In this document: piece by piece, positions 12,546-22,924 of the stretch
Layout: each line of letters opens with the position of its first letter
How positions within the stretch are numbered: position 1 is the first letter of the stretch
Assembly (NCBI GenBank): GCA_026545225.1
Contig: CM048846.1
Span: forward strand, 89,049,270 to 89,113,269
Length of the DNA: 64,000 bases
DNA from: Cornus controversa
Lineage: Eukaryota; Streptophyta; Magnoliopsida; Cornales; Cornaceae
Direction of reading: 5' to 3'
Translations under genes and position numbers: made by a program
The notes under the pieces: model-generated
What the model saw: the letters and a program-made list of their open reading frames with translations, nothing else
Databases searched by the model: none
Told to the model about the DNA's origin: nothing

Positions 12546-12676
12546 TAGTTTTATTCAAGGAATTTCACCCTAAAAGTCAGGTCCTCTTTACTATTTGGAT
12601 TGCATACCAACCAGTTTTATTTAAGGAATTTCACCCTAAGAGTCAGTTCCTCTTTACTATTTGGATTACATACCAA
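12546..12676. repeat. 65-bp tandem duplication
   Basis: Two adjacent units share AGTTTTAT, AAGGAATTTCACCCTAA, AGTCAG and TCCTCTTTACTATTTGGATT, with a few substitutions between them. This is a recent local duplication in intergenic DNA. Confidence 0.75.
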
Positions 12677-12799
12677 GATGTCATAATCCATCAACAAAAC
12701 TCTGATTGTCCTCATTGTTTACTATTCGATCAGTCAAACCTCCAAAACTCTATCATAAAATCCATCATGATTTTCTGATCCATTAGGAGTGCACACAAC

Positions 12800-12960
12800 T
12801 TGTTGGGGGCGGCTACGACTATGAAAATTGCTAATGTGCATTCCGCAACAATGGCTGAAGCTATTTTAGTTCGTGAGTCGATCCCTTAGGCTGTTTGACG
12901 CGGATTTATTGCAGCTCATGTGGAGTCCGATGCTCGGACAGTGGTGACCAGAAAAAGACT
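12800..12960 (+). pseudogene. RNase-H-like (RVT_3-type) fragment
   Basis: A plus-strand frame reads NVHSATMAEAILVRESIP, a stop, then after another stop GFIAAHVESDARTVV. This resembles the AEA-x-A-x-R ... F-x-x-x-x-VESDA core of plant RNase-H-like domains (PF13456), found both in LINE-type elements and in domesticated proteins. The two in-frame stops and the absence of flanking domains mark it as a relic. The assignment is by eye from a short motif. Confidence 0.35.
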
Positions 12961-13165
12961 TGACAAGTTGACAGTAATGTTTGTGTTTTCTTTCAAGGCA
13001 TTCAATACTTGCTTGGGACATTACAGAGAGTGACACTCCTACATTAAGGGCTCAACAACTACTCTTTAACCACATACTGAGCTAATCCTACACTAATTTT
13101 TTGTCACAAGTGAACAAACTTGCCACTCTTTATCTGCATCACCATTGTTATATAATTTGAAGCTT

Positions 13166-16100
13166 CTAATACCATGATGATTTATGGTGGTCTCTTTGGC
13201 TTTCATCTTCTCTCTTTCTTTTAGGCTGAGCTGACAAGGAAGATATGGCTTTTGCTGACACCACCTTCCTCACAAGTAGCTTCCACCTTGCATCATCACC
13301 CTTCTTTTCTTGTTGCACTTTCAGTTTGAATTGCCTGTCGAATTAATGACCCAACCATTAATAATATTATCTAAACATGCATATTCTAATATTGTTTAAG
13401 CAATAATAGGAGAAAATTATGAAATAAACTGTCAGTATCATTTGCAATATAATGTTTTAATGTCCAAATTGAATTTTTGGCGATTCCAATAAATAGTGTT
13501 CAATAAAGACTGTTATATACTTCTTCCGTTTCATAATACTAGTTCATTTTGAGAACTGCAATTCACATCTTTGTGAGTGACGTTTTCAAAGTGGACAAAT
13601 ATTATGAGACGAAGAGATTAATAATTAATAAAATGTTTTATTCAACAAGTTAGTTTTAAAAACGAATCCGGAGTTCTATCATTTTTCGTGCAATAACCAC
13701 CGACAAATAGAAAAGTAGGCCACTCCAAAACCATTCAATCTCTGTGTTCTTTACGACTAAGCTATTTTCATGGAACGAGATAGAGGTGACATGTACCTAT
13801 TTGATTCCATTCAATGAACCATGCATGAAGTGCCACAGCTTCTTGTCAAAGATATTTATATTTCCCAAACATGAATTAATAGAAAACTAATGTTGGCCAC
13901 ATATATTGTAAGTTGTAGATGGTTCAAAATAGGCAACAGAAATAAAAAAATATATCATAAGATGAAAAAATTGTGAATAAAAAACAGTTTTAAATAATGC
14001 TCTCTAAAATTGGTATTTAAAATGTAAACTTAGAGAACAATTCTAATAGAAATTTTTTTTTCCCTCAAAAAGTTCAAGCAAACGAAGAGATCATATCCCG
14101 TCTAGACGTCCCATTCAATGATGTAGACTTAATATCTTTGTAGTGTCCATATAAATCCACCATTGATGAAAATTTAAAGATAAAAATGAAAAATTATTAG
14201 ATGACCCTTGATTATATGATCGAATTCAATCAAAATTTTGGAATTAGCTTAAGACACGAGGCTCATTCTGTTGCAAGATCTGGAAAAGGTTAGATATAGA
14301 GAATGTTAGATTCAATTTTAAATTTGTCGCGTTTATATCATAATTAGGCAACTTTATCATTGCGTTAAAGTAATTTTATAAAAAAATTAAACTCGAATTT
14401 TGATTGATTTATACAACTAAAATAATTTATGATTCAAGAATATCTAATAATTTGTTGTTAAAGAGAAGGGTTTTAATTTTACCTGCAAAGGGGAACACTG
14501 CAAAAATCAGGGTGGTCACAGATTGAAGAGTGCAGCCTTAGAAGCTGCCACATCCGCTTGCATTGCAAACACCCTCCATTGACCCTTTTCTTACACGTAG
14601 CAAAGTGACGAATCGAACGCTGGAGGCCTTGACACGTGGTGAATTTGCTACATGGGTCTCTGTTCTTAGTGGGGTCCACATTGTAGGGCCCAACACTGGT
14701 ACACCCTTCCGTGCATATATGCTCCAAACACTCCATGGCTTCGCTTAACTCTAAATACAAACTCTGTTCCTCTCTACATCTTCGCCTTCTCTTCTTCCTC
14801 TGTTTTCAATTCAATTATTTAATTGTTAATTTCGTAATAAATCAAATCATCTACTAATAATTAAATCGAAAGTTGCAAATTAAATCCAACTGAAAATCCT
14901 AAATTAGATACACGTGAAAAATCAAAGTTATTTTATATGTATGAAGATAGAAAAATCCAATTAGAAATTTAGAAGTGGTCGATGTATCAAATGATTGATG
15001 TGACATATTTTTCATTTTTCTGGTAAGCTAATGCACACCTATTTTGACTTAAACCCTCACCTTTCCATTGATTGAAAGCTCACTTAGACCGCAGACTCAT
15101 TTTAAAAGTGTTAGTTACTATATTTCTTCCCTTCCAATATATATATATATATATATATATTTTAACTGTTTAATTAAAGGGACATGCATTTAATAATTAA
15201 TATAGTCCTCTTTTGAAATCTCAAATTTATCCTATATATACGTGTGTGTTTATCTCACTTAAAATAATAATAATAATTCAAATCAGACAATATTTGAAAC
15301 AGTTAAAGAAGAAAAAATACAAGTAGTACAAGAACTTAAAAAAAATATACTGTTTTAATATGAAATTTTGTCAAAGCGTGTACCGATTCAGTTTCATCAA
15401 TGAACCGTAGGATCTCGAGTTCGAGCCAAGGGTCGTGATTTTGCAGGAATTTCCAACCTTCAGTTTCTTGGACGCCGTTGAAATTGTTGTAGACCAGCTT
15501 CAAGCACTTGAGGTAAAGATCGGGTGCGTCGCAGAGCCTGGCGAGTTGAAGCACATCGACCACGTTGTCAATCGTGAGCCGCTGAGCCAACCCTTTGGTG
15601 CATCTCAGCTTCAGATGTGGTAACAAGTAGACGTGGGACAGAGCCAGCAGATGAATCCCATACTTCTCCATCTCCTCTTCCGTGCACCTGCAGTTAAGGC
15701 ATGGTTATACCAAATTAATACCGACTAAGCCGACCAACCCTACTATGGAAAGCGATGTTGAATTTTTATTTTTATATTTGTGAGGCGTTGAGTGTGCCAC
15801 GTGTAGATTAATTATATATATAAAAGAAAAAGAATTCTGAAATTTCCTCCATGTGCTAAATATTAATAGTACTCGTTTTTGTATTCCATAAAAAAATAAT
15901 ATCAAATAAAAAAACATGCTTATTATGAATCATATTGAATATAATATATATAAAGGAAGGTTGGGCGTGTGTATGGCAACTTACTTGGAGGAATAGAGGA
16001 ATCGAACGAAGACGACAACGGCATCGGAAGGAACGCCGACGATCGGAATGGTCTTCTTGGAGCTCCGGTGTTTGCGAGGCCGATCTATGATGTTCTCCAG

Positions 16101-16486
16101 TACAGGCGAGGCAGAGGCCTTCAATTTTCAGAAATGGTAGAACAAAAAAATCAGATCTTTTGATTCCAACGCCAAAAAAGGTTTTTTCAATTAAAACTGA
16201 ATGACGAAGAACATTGACACAGCAGTTATAACTGAATGAATAAAAACATTTACACACCAAAATTGAAGGTTCAAATTTCTCTTTTGATCGAATCAGTATC
16301 TGGAAATGGAAAAGACCAGAGAGAAGATGTTAGAAATACCAGTATGCTACAGTCCACCGGGATGTGTAGTCCACCGGAGGTGACAATTTGGATATCAGTT
16401 TCTGCCATTTCGCCGGAATTTTGATGGACTTCGGACTTGAACGGCGATAGACCGTCCAATTCACCGGAAAAGTTGTTCAGCGACAT
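13166..16486 (-). CDS. BT1/2-like: BTB/POZ and TAZ domain protein (BT family), tandem copy 2, altered C-terminus
   Basis: Same family and likely role as the gene at 3770-8113. Five minus-strand exons: 16486-16340, 16118-15985, 15687-15384, 14799-14483 and 13334-13166, all with GT/AG borders, giving 356 aa. BTB, BACK-like and TAZ segments are present. In exon 3 the protein differs from copy 1 at 7 of 96 residues. In the last exon a run of three T at 13201-13203 replaces two T in copy 1. The frame shifts after KRKRED, giving a tail ending HHKSSWY and a stop 14 residues earlier; copy 1 instead continues to GIRSFKL and beyond. The calmodulin-binding-like segment lies before the shift and is kept. 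The TAZ end reads CSVPLCR instead of CRVPLCR. Probably still functional, but an early stage of decay is possible. Confidence 0.9.
13520..13618. mobile_element. Stowaway-like MITE in intron 4 of BT copy 2
   Basis: About 99 bp with degenerate inverted ends, CTTCTTCCGTTTCATAAT on the left and ATTATGAGACGAAGAGAT on the right, flanked by TA on both sides. These ends match the CTCCCTCCGT-type termini and TA duplication of Tc1/mariner Stowaway MITEs. It is absent from intron 4 of copy 1, so it arrived after the duplication or was lost there. Confidence 0.65.
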
Positions 16487-16582
16487 TGCTGTGTACTTCA
16501 GTTAAATTTTTATACAATAGAGAGAGAAAGAGAGTCGTTTTTCAGAGGAGTTTTGGTGGGATGCTATTATGGCTCTCCATTC

Positions 16583-16592
16583 CTTTATATAG
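16583..16592 (-). promoter_or_regulatory. TATA-like box of BT copy 2
   Basis: On the minus strand it reads CTATATAAAG about 100 bp upstream of the ATG at 16486, at the position of the copy-1 box. Confidence 0.6.
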
Positions 16593-16829
16593 AGTGCACA
16601 AGGGAAAACAAACAAAACTCAAAGTTGGCACTCGTAATTGGAGTACTTACTCCACGCTCTCTCTTGGTGCGTGACCCAACGCTCTCCATTTCAAAGATTT
16701 CGGAAAAACGGGCGCATGGCTGTTACTTAATGGGCATCAATCCTCTTCTTATGTTTTTAAAAAAAAGAGTCGAGTATTTGAATCCGAAATATATCCGAAA
16801 TATTATGTGCGTTTTTCATCAACGTTCAA

Positions 16830-16861
<32 letters not shown>
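16830..16861. repeat. (AT)n microsatellite upstream of BT copy 2
   Basis: Uninterrupted AT run about 350 bp upstream of the copy-2 ATG. It is absent at the matching place in copy 1. Confidence 0.9.
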
Positions 16862-16867
<6 letters not shown>

Positions 16868-17400
16868 TGTGATATTAATATCATAATCTATAATAGAAAA
16901 TATCATGTTATTCAAATTGATTTTAAAGAGTTGAATATAATAGATGAAATAATATGTAATAAAAAAAATTAAAAAAAGAATTCAATTATTCATATAGAAA
17001 TAGACAATAAAAATGATAATGACCACGAGGACGAGAATGTTAATATCATGTAATCATGTAATATTATTAATTAAATTTAATATTATTAATTAAATTTTAT
17101 TATATAAATCGATAGGGTATAAATGATGTTAATAGTTAGTTACATCACATTTCAATTATTTAATTTTAATGTAAATAGTTAGTTAGTTACATCACATTTC
17201 AATAATTTATGAGTTCCTTTTCAAACAGAAAAAAAAAAATTATGTTAAGACTTCACTAGTTAAAGTTAAAGTGAATAAAATTTAACTTCTGATGCGCGTG
17301 AGACTGTGAGAGTTTCATTTATGATTCCTTAATTGAATTTCTATTCTTGCCCCCATTCTTCTTGTAAATTTCCTTTCAAGTCCCCTGATTTTAAACTGCA

Positions 17401-17522
17401 TTTGTTTGCCAGAGAAAAGGAAGCTGGATTGAACTATTTGATACAAATATCTCTTAACCCCGTTTGTTTGACAGACAAGAGGAAGCTGGATTAGACTATT
17501 TGACACAAATACCCCTTAGCTC
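17401..17522. repeat. 61-bp tandem duplication
   Basis: Two adjacent units share TTTGTTTG, AGGAAGCTGGATT, ACTATTTGA and ACAAATA. It is specific to copy 2 of the BT duplication and lies just left of a hAT element. Confidence 0.65.
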
Positions 17523-17609
17523 CACAACACAACGAGTGTACGTTCAAGATATGTTGTTGTTATTATTATTATTTTAATTCTGAATTAAAAGCAAATACAC
17601 ATTCATACT

Positions 17610-18397
17610 TAGGGATGGCAATTTTGTCCGCCCCGCCGGGTTTCCGCCCCGTCCCGTCCCGTATAGGACGGGTATGGGAGTCAATTTTTTTCCGTAGGGG
17701 CGGGTATGGTAAAAAAATTCAAAACCCGCCGCGGGTACGGGGTGGGTACGGGACTCTATAAGTACCCGCCCCGTACCCGCCCCGCCCCGCCTATATATTT
17801 AATTATTATAAATATATTTATATGTATATATATATATATTATATATATATACAAATTAAGCCTTCTTAATTGTTGTATCTGGATCATGTTTTCATTTTAT
17901 TTTTTGGTTGTATTAAGACTTATGTTTTCATTTTATCTTTTGGTTGCATTAAGACTTCTTTAATTATTGGATCAAACTTGTTACTAAGTTATTTAGTTGT
18001 GGAATGTATTTTTTGTAATAGACTATTTAATTGTGAAATCTTGTCATTTTACTTCTTAAACAGGGGTTATACTACTTTGAATTTTATAGTATCAAACTTG
18101 GTACTAGCCACTAGGCTCGTATCTTTTGAAAAAAATAATTTTTGTTAATGTTTGATATGGTTACAATTTTGTGGGGAGGGGTCTCGCCTTGCCCCGTCTC
18201 ATTCCACCCCTTTTGAAATTTTAAACGGGGAGGGGCGGGGCGAGGACGGGGTGGGGTTTCTTCCAACGGGGCGGGAATGGGTTTTGAAATTCTGTCCCGT
18301 TCCAAACCCGCGGCGGGTTTGGGAATTGTGTTGAAGGCGGCGGGGCGGGGACGGGTTTAGGCAAACCCGTGCCGTACCCGCCCCGTTGCCATCCCTA
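17610..18397. mobile_element. Non-autonomous hAT element, CCCGCC-rich arms (family A, copy 1)
   Basis: Ends TAGGGATGGCAA and TTGCCATCCCTA are inverted repeats. A perfect 8-bp duplication, TTCATACT, flanks the element (17602-17609 and 18398-18405). The arms are GC-rich (CCCGCC/GGGGCGGG words) and the centre is AT-rich. A 699-bp relative with the same ends and core lies at 49412-50110. No transposase is encoded. Open frames in the arms come from the repeated hexamers. Confidence 0.93.
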
Positions 18398-19062
18398 TTC
18401 ATACTCACAACATATCTCTAGGGGCGCTCCAATTTTAACCTTTTTTTTTTAAAGAAAAAAAGAGATTATATCACACCGTCGGTGATCAAAATATTTTCTT
18501 AGACAGAGACTTAAGATTTAGTATTGTTAAGGTTGAAGATTAAGTTTTTAAATGTCATTATATTTGTTGACATATCATGCTAAACTTGGGGTGGTTAAAA
18601 TTTTTAATTCTTAAATTGTATTAGTCAACTTTAATGTAGTGCTAAAGACTATTTTTTTTTGTTAGTTCAGTATTTTTAACTAATTTTTAAAGTGGCTTAA
18701 AATAATAAAAAATTAAAAAAAAAAAGAAGCAATTTTAGATTGTAGTTCAATTGATGATTTTTGATTGAACTGAACTATATAATTTAGAATTATTTAAATT
18801 TTGAATTGAATTAAATTCAACCACATGATTTTGGATAATTTAATAATTCTCCTATCGGCCATCACTTCATTGCCTAGAGATTGAGATTGGAGTTCAAATT
18901 CTCTTGAGGTACTTTAAAAATAATAATAATAATAATAATTTATTTGATAGGTGATAGATTATGGAATGTTGGAAGAGGCAAGACAAAAATAAAATAAAAT
19001 AATAATAATAATAATAATAATTCTAGCATGAATCACCCTTATGGCCTTATGTTTTAACTTAT

Positions 19063-19312
19063 TTGATCATTTCCAGCTTTACACTCTCACGGTTGCACTG
19101 TTCAAGCTGTCGCCATGTTTGCCTGTACTTGCAACGTGGAGACTGTTGCAGCCAGATGGTTCTGGATGCAGATGCATTGAAGGACACGTGGCAGAAGGAC
19201 AAACGCATAAACCGCAAGAAAACTAAGAAACAAAACCAAAAAAAAAGTACACGTCATCTTTCGTCCAATTGGAATGAATTTCGGAGCCTACTCTTGAAAC
19301 GTACTCCAATTG
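19063..19312 (-). promoter_or_regulatory. Conserved upstream block of BT copy 2 with ABRE/G-box
   Basis: Counterpart of 9541-9835 and keeps GACACGTGGC (CACGTGGC at 19185-19192) inside GGACACGTGGCAGAAGGACA. It lacks the TGACGTAA-containing segment of copy 1. Because of the intervening hAT insertion it now lies about 2.6 kb from its ATG, compared with about 1.5 kb in copy 1. Confidence 0.5.
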
Positions 19313-19321
19313 ATTTGATAC

Positions 19322-20190
19322 TAGGGGTGACCATGGATCGGATCAGATTGGATTATGTATAATTTTAATCCGATCCGCGGATTACGAATTAGCGAAAATT
19401 TAACCCGATTCGATCTGTGACAATTTGCCAATCCAATCTGTGATTGACGGATCAGATTGAATCGGATTACGAATTGAGCTAGTTCAAGTTGATAATTTTT
19501 TATTTTTTTTTTTTTTATCCATTCAAGCTAATAAACTAATAAATGACCCCAATAACTCAAAGCTAAAGTGAATCTCCAATATAAACGGTAAAATATGTTA
19601 CTAATCTTAAGCATAAACTAATAAACAACTCCGGTATCTATTATATAGTTTCATATTGCTCAAACAGTTTAAAGTTTACACTGTACTAGAAACTATTATA
19701 TAGTTTATTTGTAGTTTCATATGTTACTAAACAGTCTAAACTTTAGACTATTTAGTAACATATTTTATTATTATATATTTATATATATAATAATATCATT
19801 ACTAATATATATAATAGATACTAGAGTTGTTTATATATATATATATATATAAACAACTCTAGTATCTATTATATAGTTTCATATTGCTCAAACAGTCTAA
19901 AGTTTACACTGTACTAGAAACTATTATATAGTTTATTTGTAGTTTCATATGTTACTAAACATTTATATATATAATAATATCATTACTAATATATATATAT
20001 ATAGCCACGGAATAGCCACGGATCGGATTGCGAATTGGATCAGATTTCAAAATCTCCAATTCGCAATCCGATCCGTAACTAAAGGATTTTAATTTTTTAA
20101 TTCGCCACCAATCCATTAGCTAATGGATTGGATCGAATTCATCCGGATCGGATCGAATTCACGGATTCACGGATTATTTGTGCACCCCTA
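19322..20190. mobile_element. Non-autonomous hAT element with GGATCGGAT-rich arms
   Basis: Ends TAGGGGTG and GCACCCCTA. A perfect 8-bp target duplication, TTTGATAC, is seen at 19314-19321 and 20191-20198. The matching place in copy 1 of the duplication (around 9830) is an empty site. The arms are built of GGATCGGAT/ATCCGATC words. Inside, a block of about 115 bp starting AACAACTC is repeated directly (about 19624-19735 and 19852-19962) around an (AT)n core. No transposase. Confidence 0.92.
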
Positions 20191-20470
20191 TTTGATACTG
20201 TATTTGATATTTAGTTTGGGCCACGAGGTATATTTGTAATTTACTTGTTGCTTGGATGTTTCCGATTAAAATCGATTTTGTTTTTGATACTACAACTAAT
20301 GAATGAATATTCTATAACGAACTTTTTGACTATAAATACTTATTTGGTGTAGTCTATTGCTTAATTGATAAAGGAAAGGACCATTATATATGGTTGATGC
20401 TATGTAGAAATCGAATATTGTTTGGTCCACATGACTTTGTATATATAAAGCCCTTAAATTTGAATGGGAT

Positions 20471-22160
20471 ATTCATGTGAATAATAAAAATATCTTGTTA
20501 TGCCAATAAAAGAAATATCTTATTGATGTTACTTCACTCAAATATATTTTAGTTAGGCGAATTGTTTGGCATTAAAAGGTAAAATTGATGATTCTATGAA
20601 CCTTTTATAATTCCTTTCTGAATTCTTGATTTTTGTTGTTCTTTCATAGTTTTTAGGGTGATAAAATTTGACACGGCTCTAAATTGATACAAAGTTAGTG
20701 GATTTGAATTTGGGATAAATTAGTTCGGGTCATAAATAGGTTGACACGATTACGACATGAAAAAATTGTGTTGAATTCGAGTTCAACCTGCACAACCTAT
20801 TTATTTAAATGGAGAGACAACCCATATGACCCATTTATGACCGACTATAAAAGTACAAGTATATTTTTCTACTAAATCTGTAAACTGTTTGTTTCCTCTG
20901 CGACTGTCTCTCCAAAGTTCAAACTGATAAGGCGAACACAACCCAGTGAAACATCGACCATCGCCATCGATGACGAGCACCACTGATTCACCGAACTCAC
21001 CTTGTAACCCGTCTTCTCTAATTCTTCGACAGAATATCTCACAGTCTCGCTCTCTCTCACCGAACGACGAACACCATCATCTATGGTGACCGTAAGATTT
21101 TAACTCATTTCACAGTATACACTGCTCCTTTTAAATTGATTGAAGAGAACCATTCTCTCAATAATTTTTTGACATGTTTACCTAAAGGGTAATTATTTTT
21201 GCTCGTTGCTAAGGATTGTCCGAGTCTTGTTTTTCCCTTCTTGTTTTGGCAAATATATGGGCAGCATAATTGAGAGACTTATTTTTAGTCTAATTAACTT
21301 GGGTGTCATGTGAAAATTAGACATATACAGACACACACACACACATAAAGTCGTAAAAAGATAACTCAATGCTCAATTGTTTTTAGGGATTTTTATTTTT
21401 AAATGATCAGATCCACTTCTCTCTCTCTTAGAACCTATTTTATATTGACCAAAAAATTCAGAAATATGTAACTAAATGCTCAATTATTTTTAGGAGTTTT
21501 CAATGCCTAGAACCTATTTCATATTACATATTGGTTTGTTTCTTTTGGCATTCGTTTTGATGGATTTTTACTTGATGACACTTTTCAATATTTCTCTCTT
21601 TTCTGTGTTGTACTATTCTACAGTTGTATTAGTTTTTGCTGAATCTGCATTTACAGTTCGATTAATATATGTTGTTAATTGAGTATTTGATAAGTTGTTC
21701 CAAAGACACTGGAGTTCAGTTTGTTAAAGTTCATGTATAGGCATATATCTAAAAATTAATATTGTAGCACTAACCCTTTCCAACAATAATGTGAATAAGG
21801 AAGCTCATAACTGGATAATAGGAAAGAAATAATTAGTATAGAGGAAAGGAGTTGTTGGAAGCATTGAGGTCATGAAAGGACCTGAATAAGTATAGGTTTT
21901 TATGCAGAGATAATGAAAGTTCAAACTTTGGGCAATCTTCTCAAATATTGTATAATAAATGGAAGACAATTGATGAGAACCTAATCTAATATTATATATC
22001 TATGTGCTTTGCTTAAATTTTTAAATATGTGTGTCCTTTTGTTTAATGTCTCTTCAAATAACTAATAACTACATATGTGTACTAATGATTTTCTAATGAT
22101 GATAATTTTTTAGATGAGCTCGAATGACGTTCAAATAGATCTTGAAGCTCTTGGGTAACT
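20471..22160. other. Intergenic region with possible orphan exon signals
   Basis: No gene can be assembled. A CT-rich, GC-richer stretch at about 20870-21100 is open on the plus strand from an ATG at 20970 for about 40 codons rich in Ser, Pro and Thr, and a GTAAGA donor-like site follows at about 21090. Near 22113, TTTTTTAG precedes ATGAGCTCGAATGACG and a GTAAC-type donor. This could be remnants of a small gene, but no family is recognised. Confidence 0.25.
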
Positions 22161-22169
22161 TGGCCAAGG

Positions 22170-22202
22170 TCGGCCCTGGGCCTAGGCGGTCGCCTAGGGC
22201 CC
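22170..22202. repeat. GC-rich hairpin, likely hAT-type element terminus
   Basis: GGCCTAGGCG and CGCCTAGGGCC form a near-perfect hairpin in AT-rich DNA. The sequence resembles the GGCCGGCCCTGGGC-type ends seen in some plant hAT elements. A matching right end was not found, so the element is truncated or the call is wrong. Confidence 0.35.
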
Positions 22203-22591
22203 CCAATTTTTACCCAATCAACCTATACTACTAGGCCTTATTTAAAAAAATATAACTCGTTTCTTCTTCTTTCTTCACGCTAGCACTCAGCAGCAAGCTT
22301 TTTCTTATTCTTTTTTCATGTTTGCAGCAAGCAACTTGTTTTTTCTCATTTTTCCTCTTCTTTCTTCACTTTAATTGATAATTTTGTAGCTCAAAATGCA
22401 AGACGATCACATTTACTTTTATATGAATTTTTATTTTTATTTTTGTCACTAAGGTGTGTTGAATATTTTTTTAAATTTTTTTATGTGAACTGGATCGTGC
22501 TATTTATAAAGTACCAAGACAAGAAATTTTTTTGTTCAAGTTTTTTTTTTGTTTTCAACATTAATATATTTTATGTGTTTATCATCTCATT

Positions 22592-22924
22592 TTGATAAAA
22601 ATTTTGCACTCCTATAAAATTTATACGCATCTGAAATTTATGTATAAAGGGTCTTATTTGAATATCCGCGCAAAGCCTCTCAAATTCTTTGGAATATCGG
22701 ACCTAAACTTGGCTGACTTGTTTTGGAAGGTTAGCATTGGGAGGGGTGAGTTTGGTAGGAGAGTTGAGCGCCTCGTGCAGGCTATGAGCAGGTGTGACTA
22801 CCTTGTACCTGTCACTGCTTATTTGCATTCCAAAAGGATCAAATTGCTTGTGTGTCATTACTATCCCATGGCCATGGGTAGCTTGGCTGACTTGCTTGCC
22901 AGTGAGTTTCACTTGCCAAATTAG
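22592..22924 (+). pseudogene. Receptor-like kinase fragment (LRR-III-like N-lobe relic)
   Basis: The frame's second half reads EFGRRVERLVQAMSRCDYLVP, then LHSKRIKLLVCHYYP and MGSLADLLA. This parallels the N-lobe pattern EF...E-x-L-x-x-LRH-x-NLVPL-x-AY...EKLLVYDYMPMGSL of plant LRR-III and pollen receptor-like kinases. The catalytic lysine, HRD and DFG regions are absent. The reading frame stops at 22924 and the surrounding DNA is non-coding, so it is a truncated relic, possibly carried by a mobile element that begins near 22170. Confidence 0.4.

Larger units (their letters stand above)
10919..13025. other. Spacer between the two BT duplication units
   Basis: AT-rich sequence without a supported gene. 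It contains a 65-bp tandem duplication (12546-12676) and an RNase-H-like relic (about 12800-12960). Near 11200-11350 is a low-complexity stretch with a C-run and ACTCCCTT/GGAGGG words of the kind found in repetitive plant DNA; its family is not determined. Confidence 0.45.
13026..20470. repeat. Tandem duplication, copy 2 (BT gene unit)
   Basis: Partner of 3648-10150 in the same orientation. It is longer (about 7.4 kb) because of copy-specific insertions: two hAT elements, a Stowaway-like MITE and about 0.4 kb with a 61-bp tandem duplication (17401-17522). Exon lengths are conserved exactly for exons 1-4. Confidence 0.9.
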
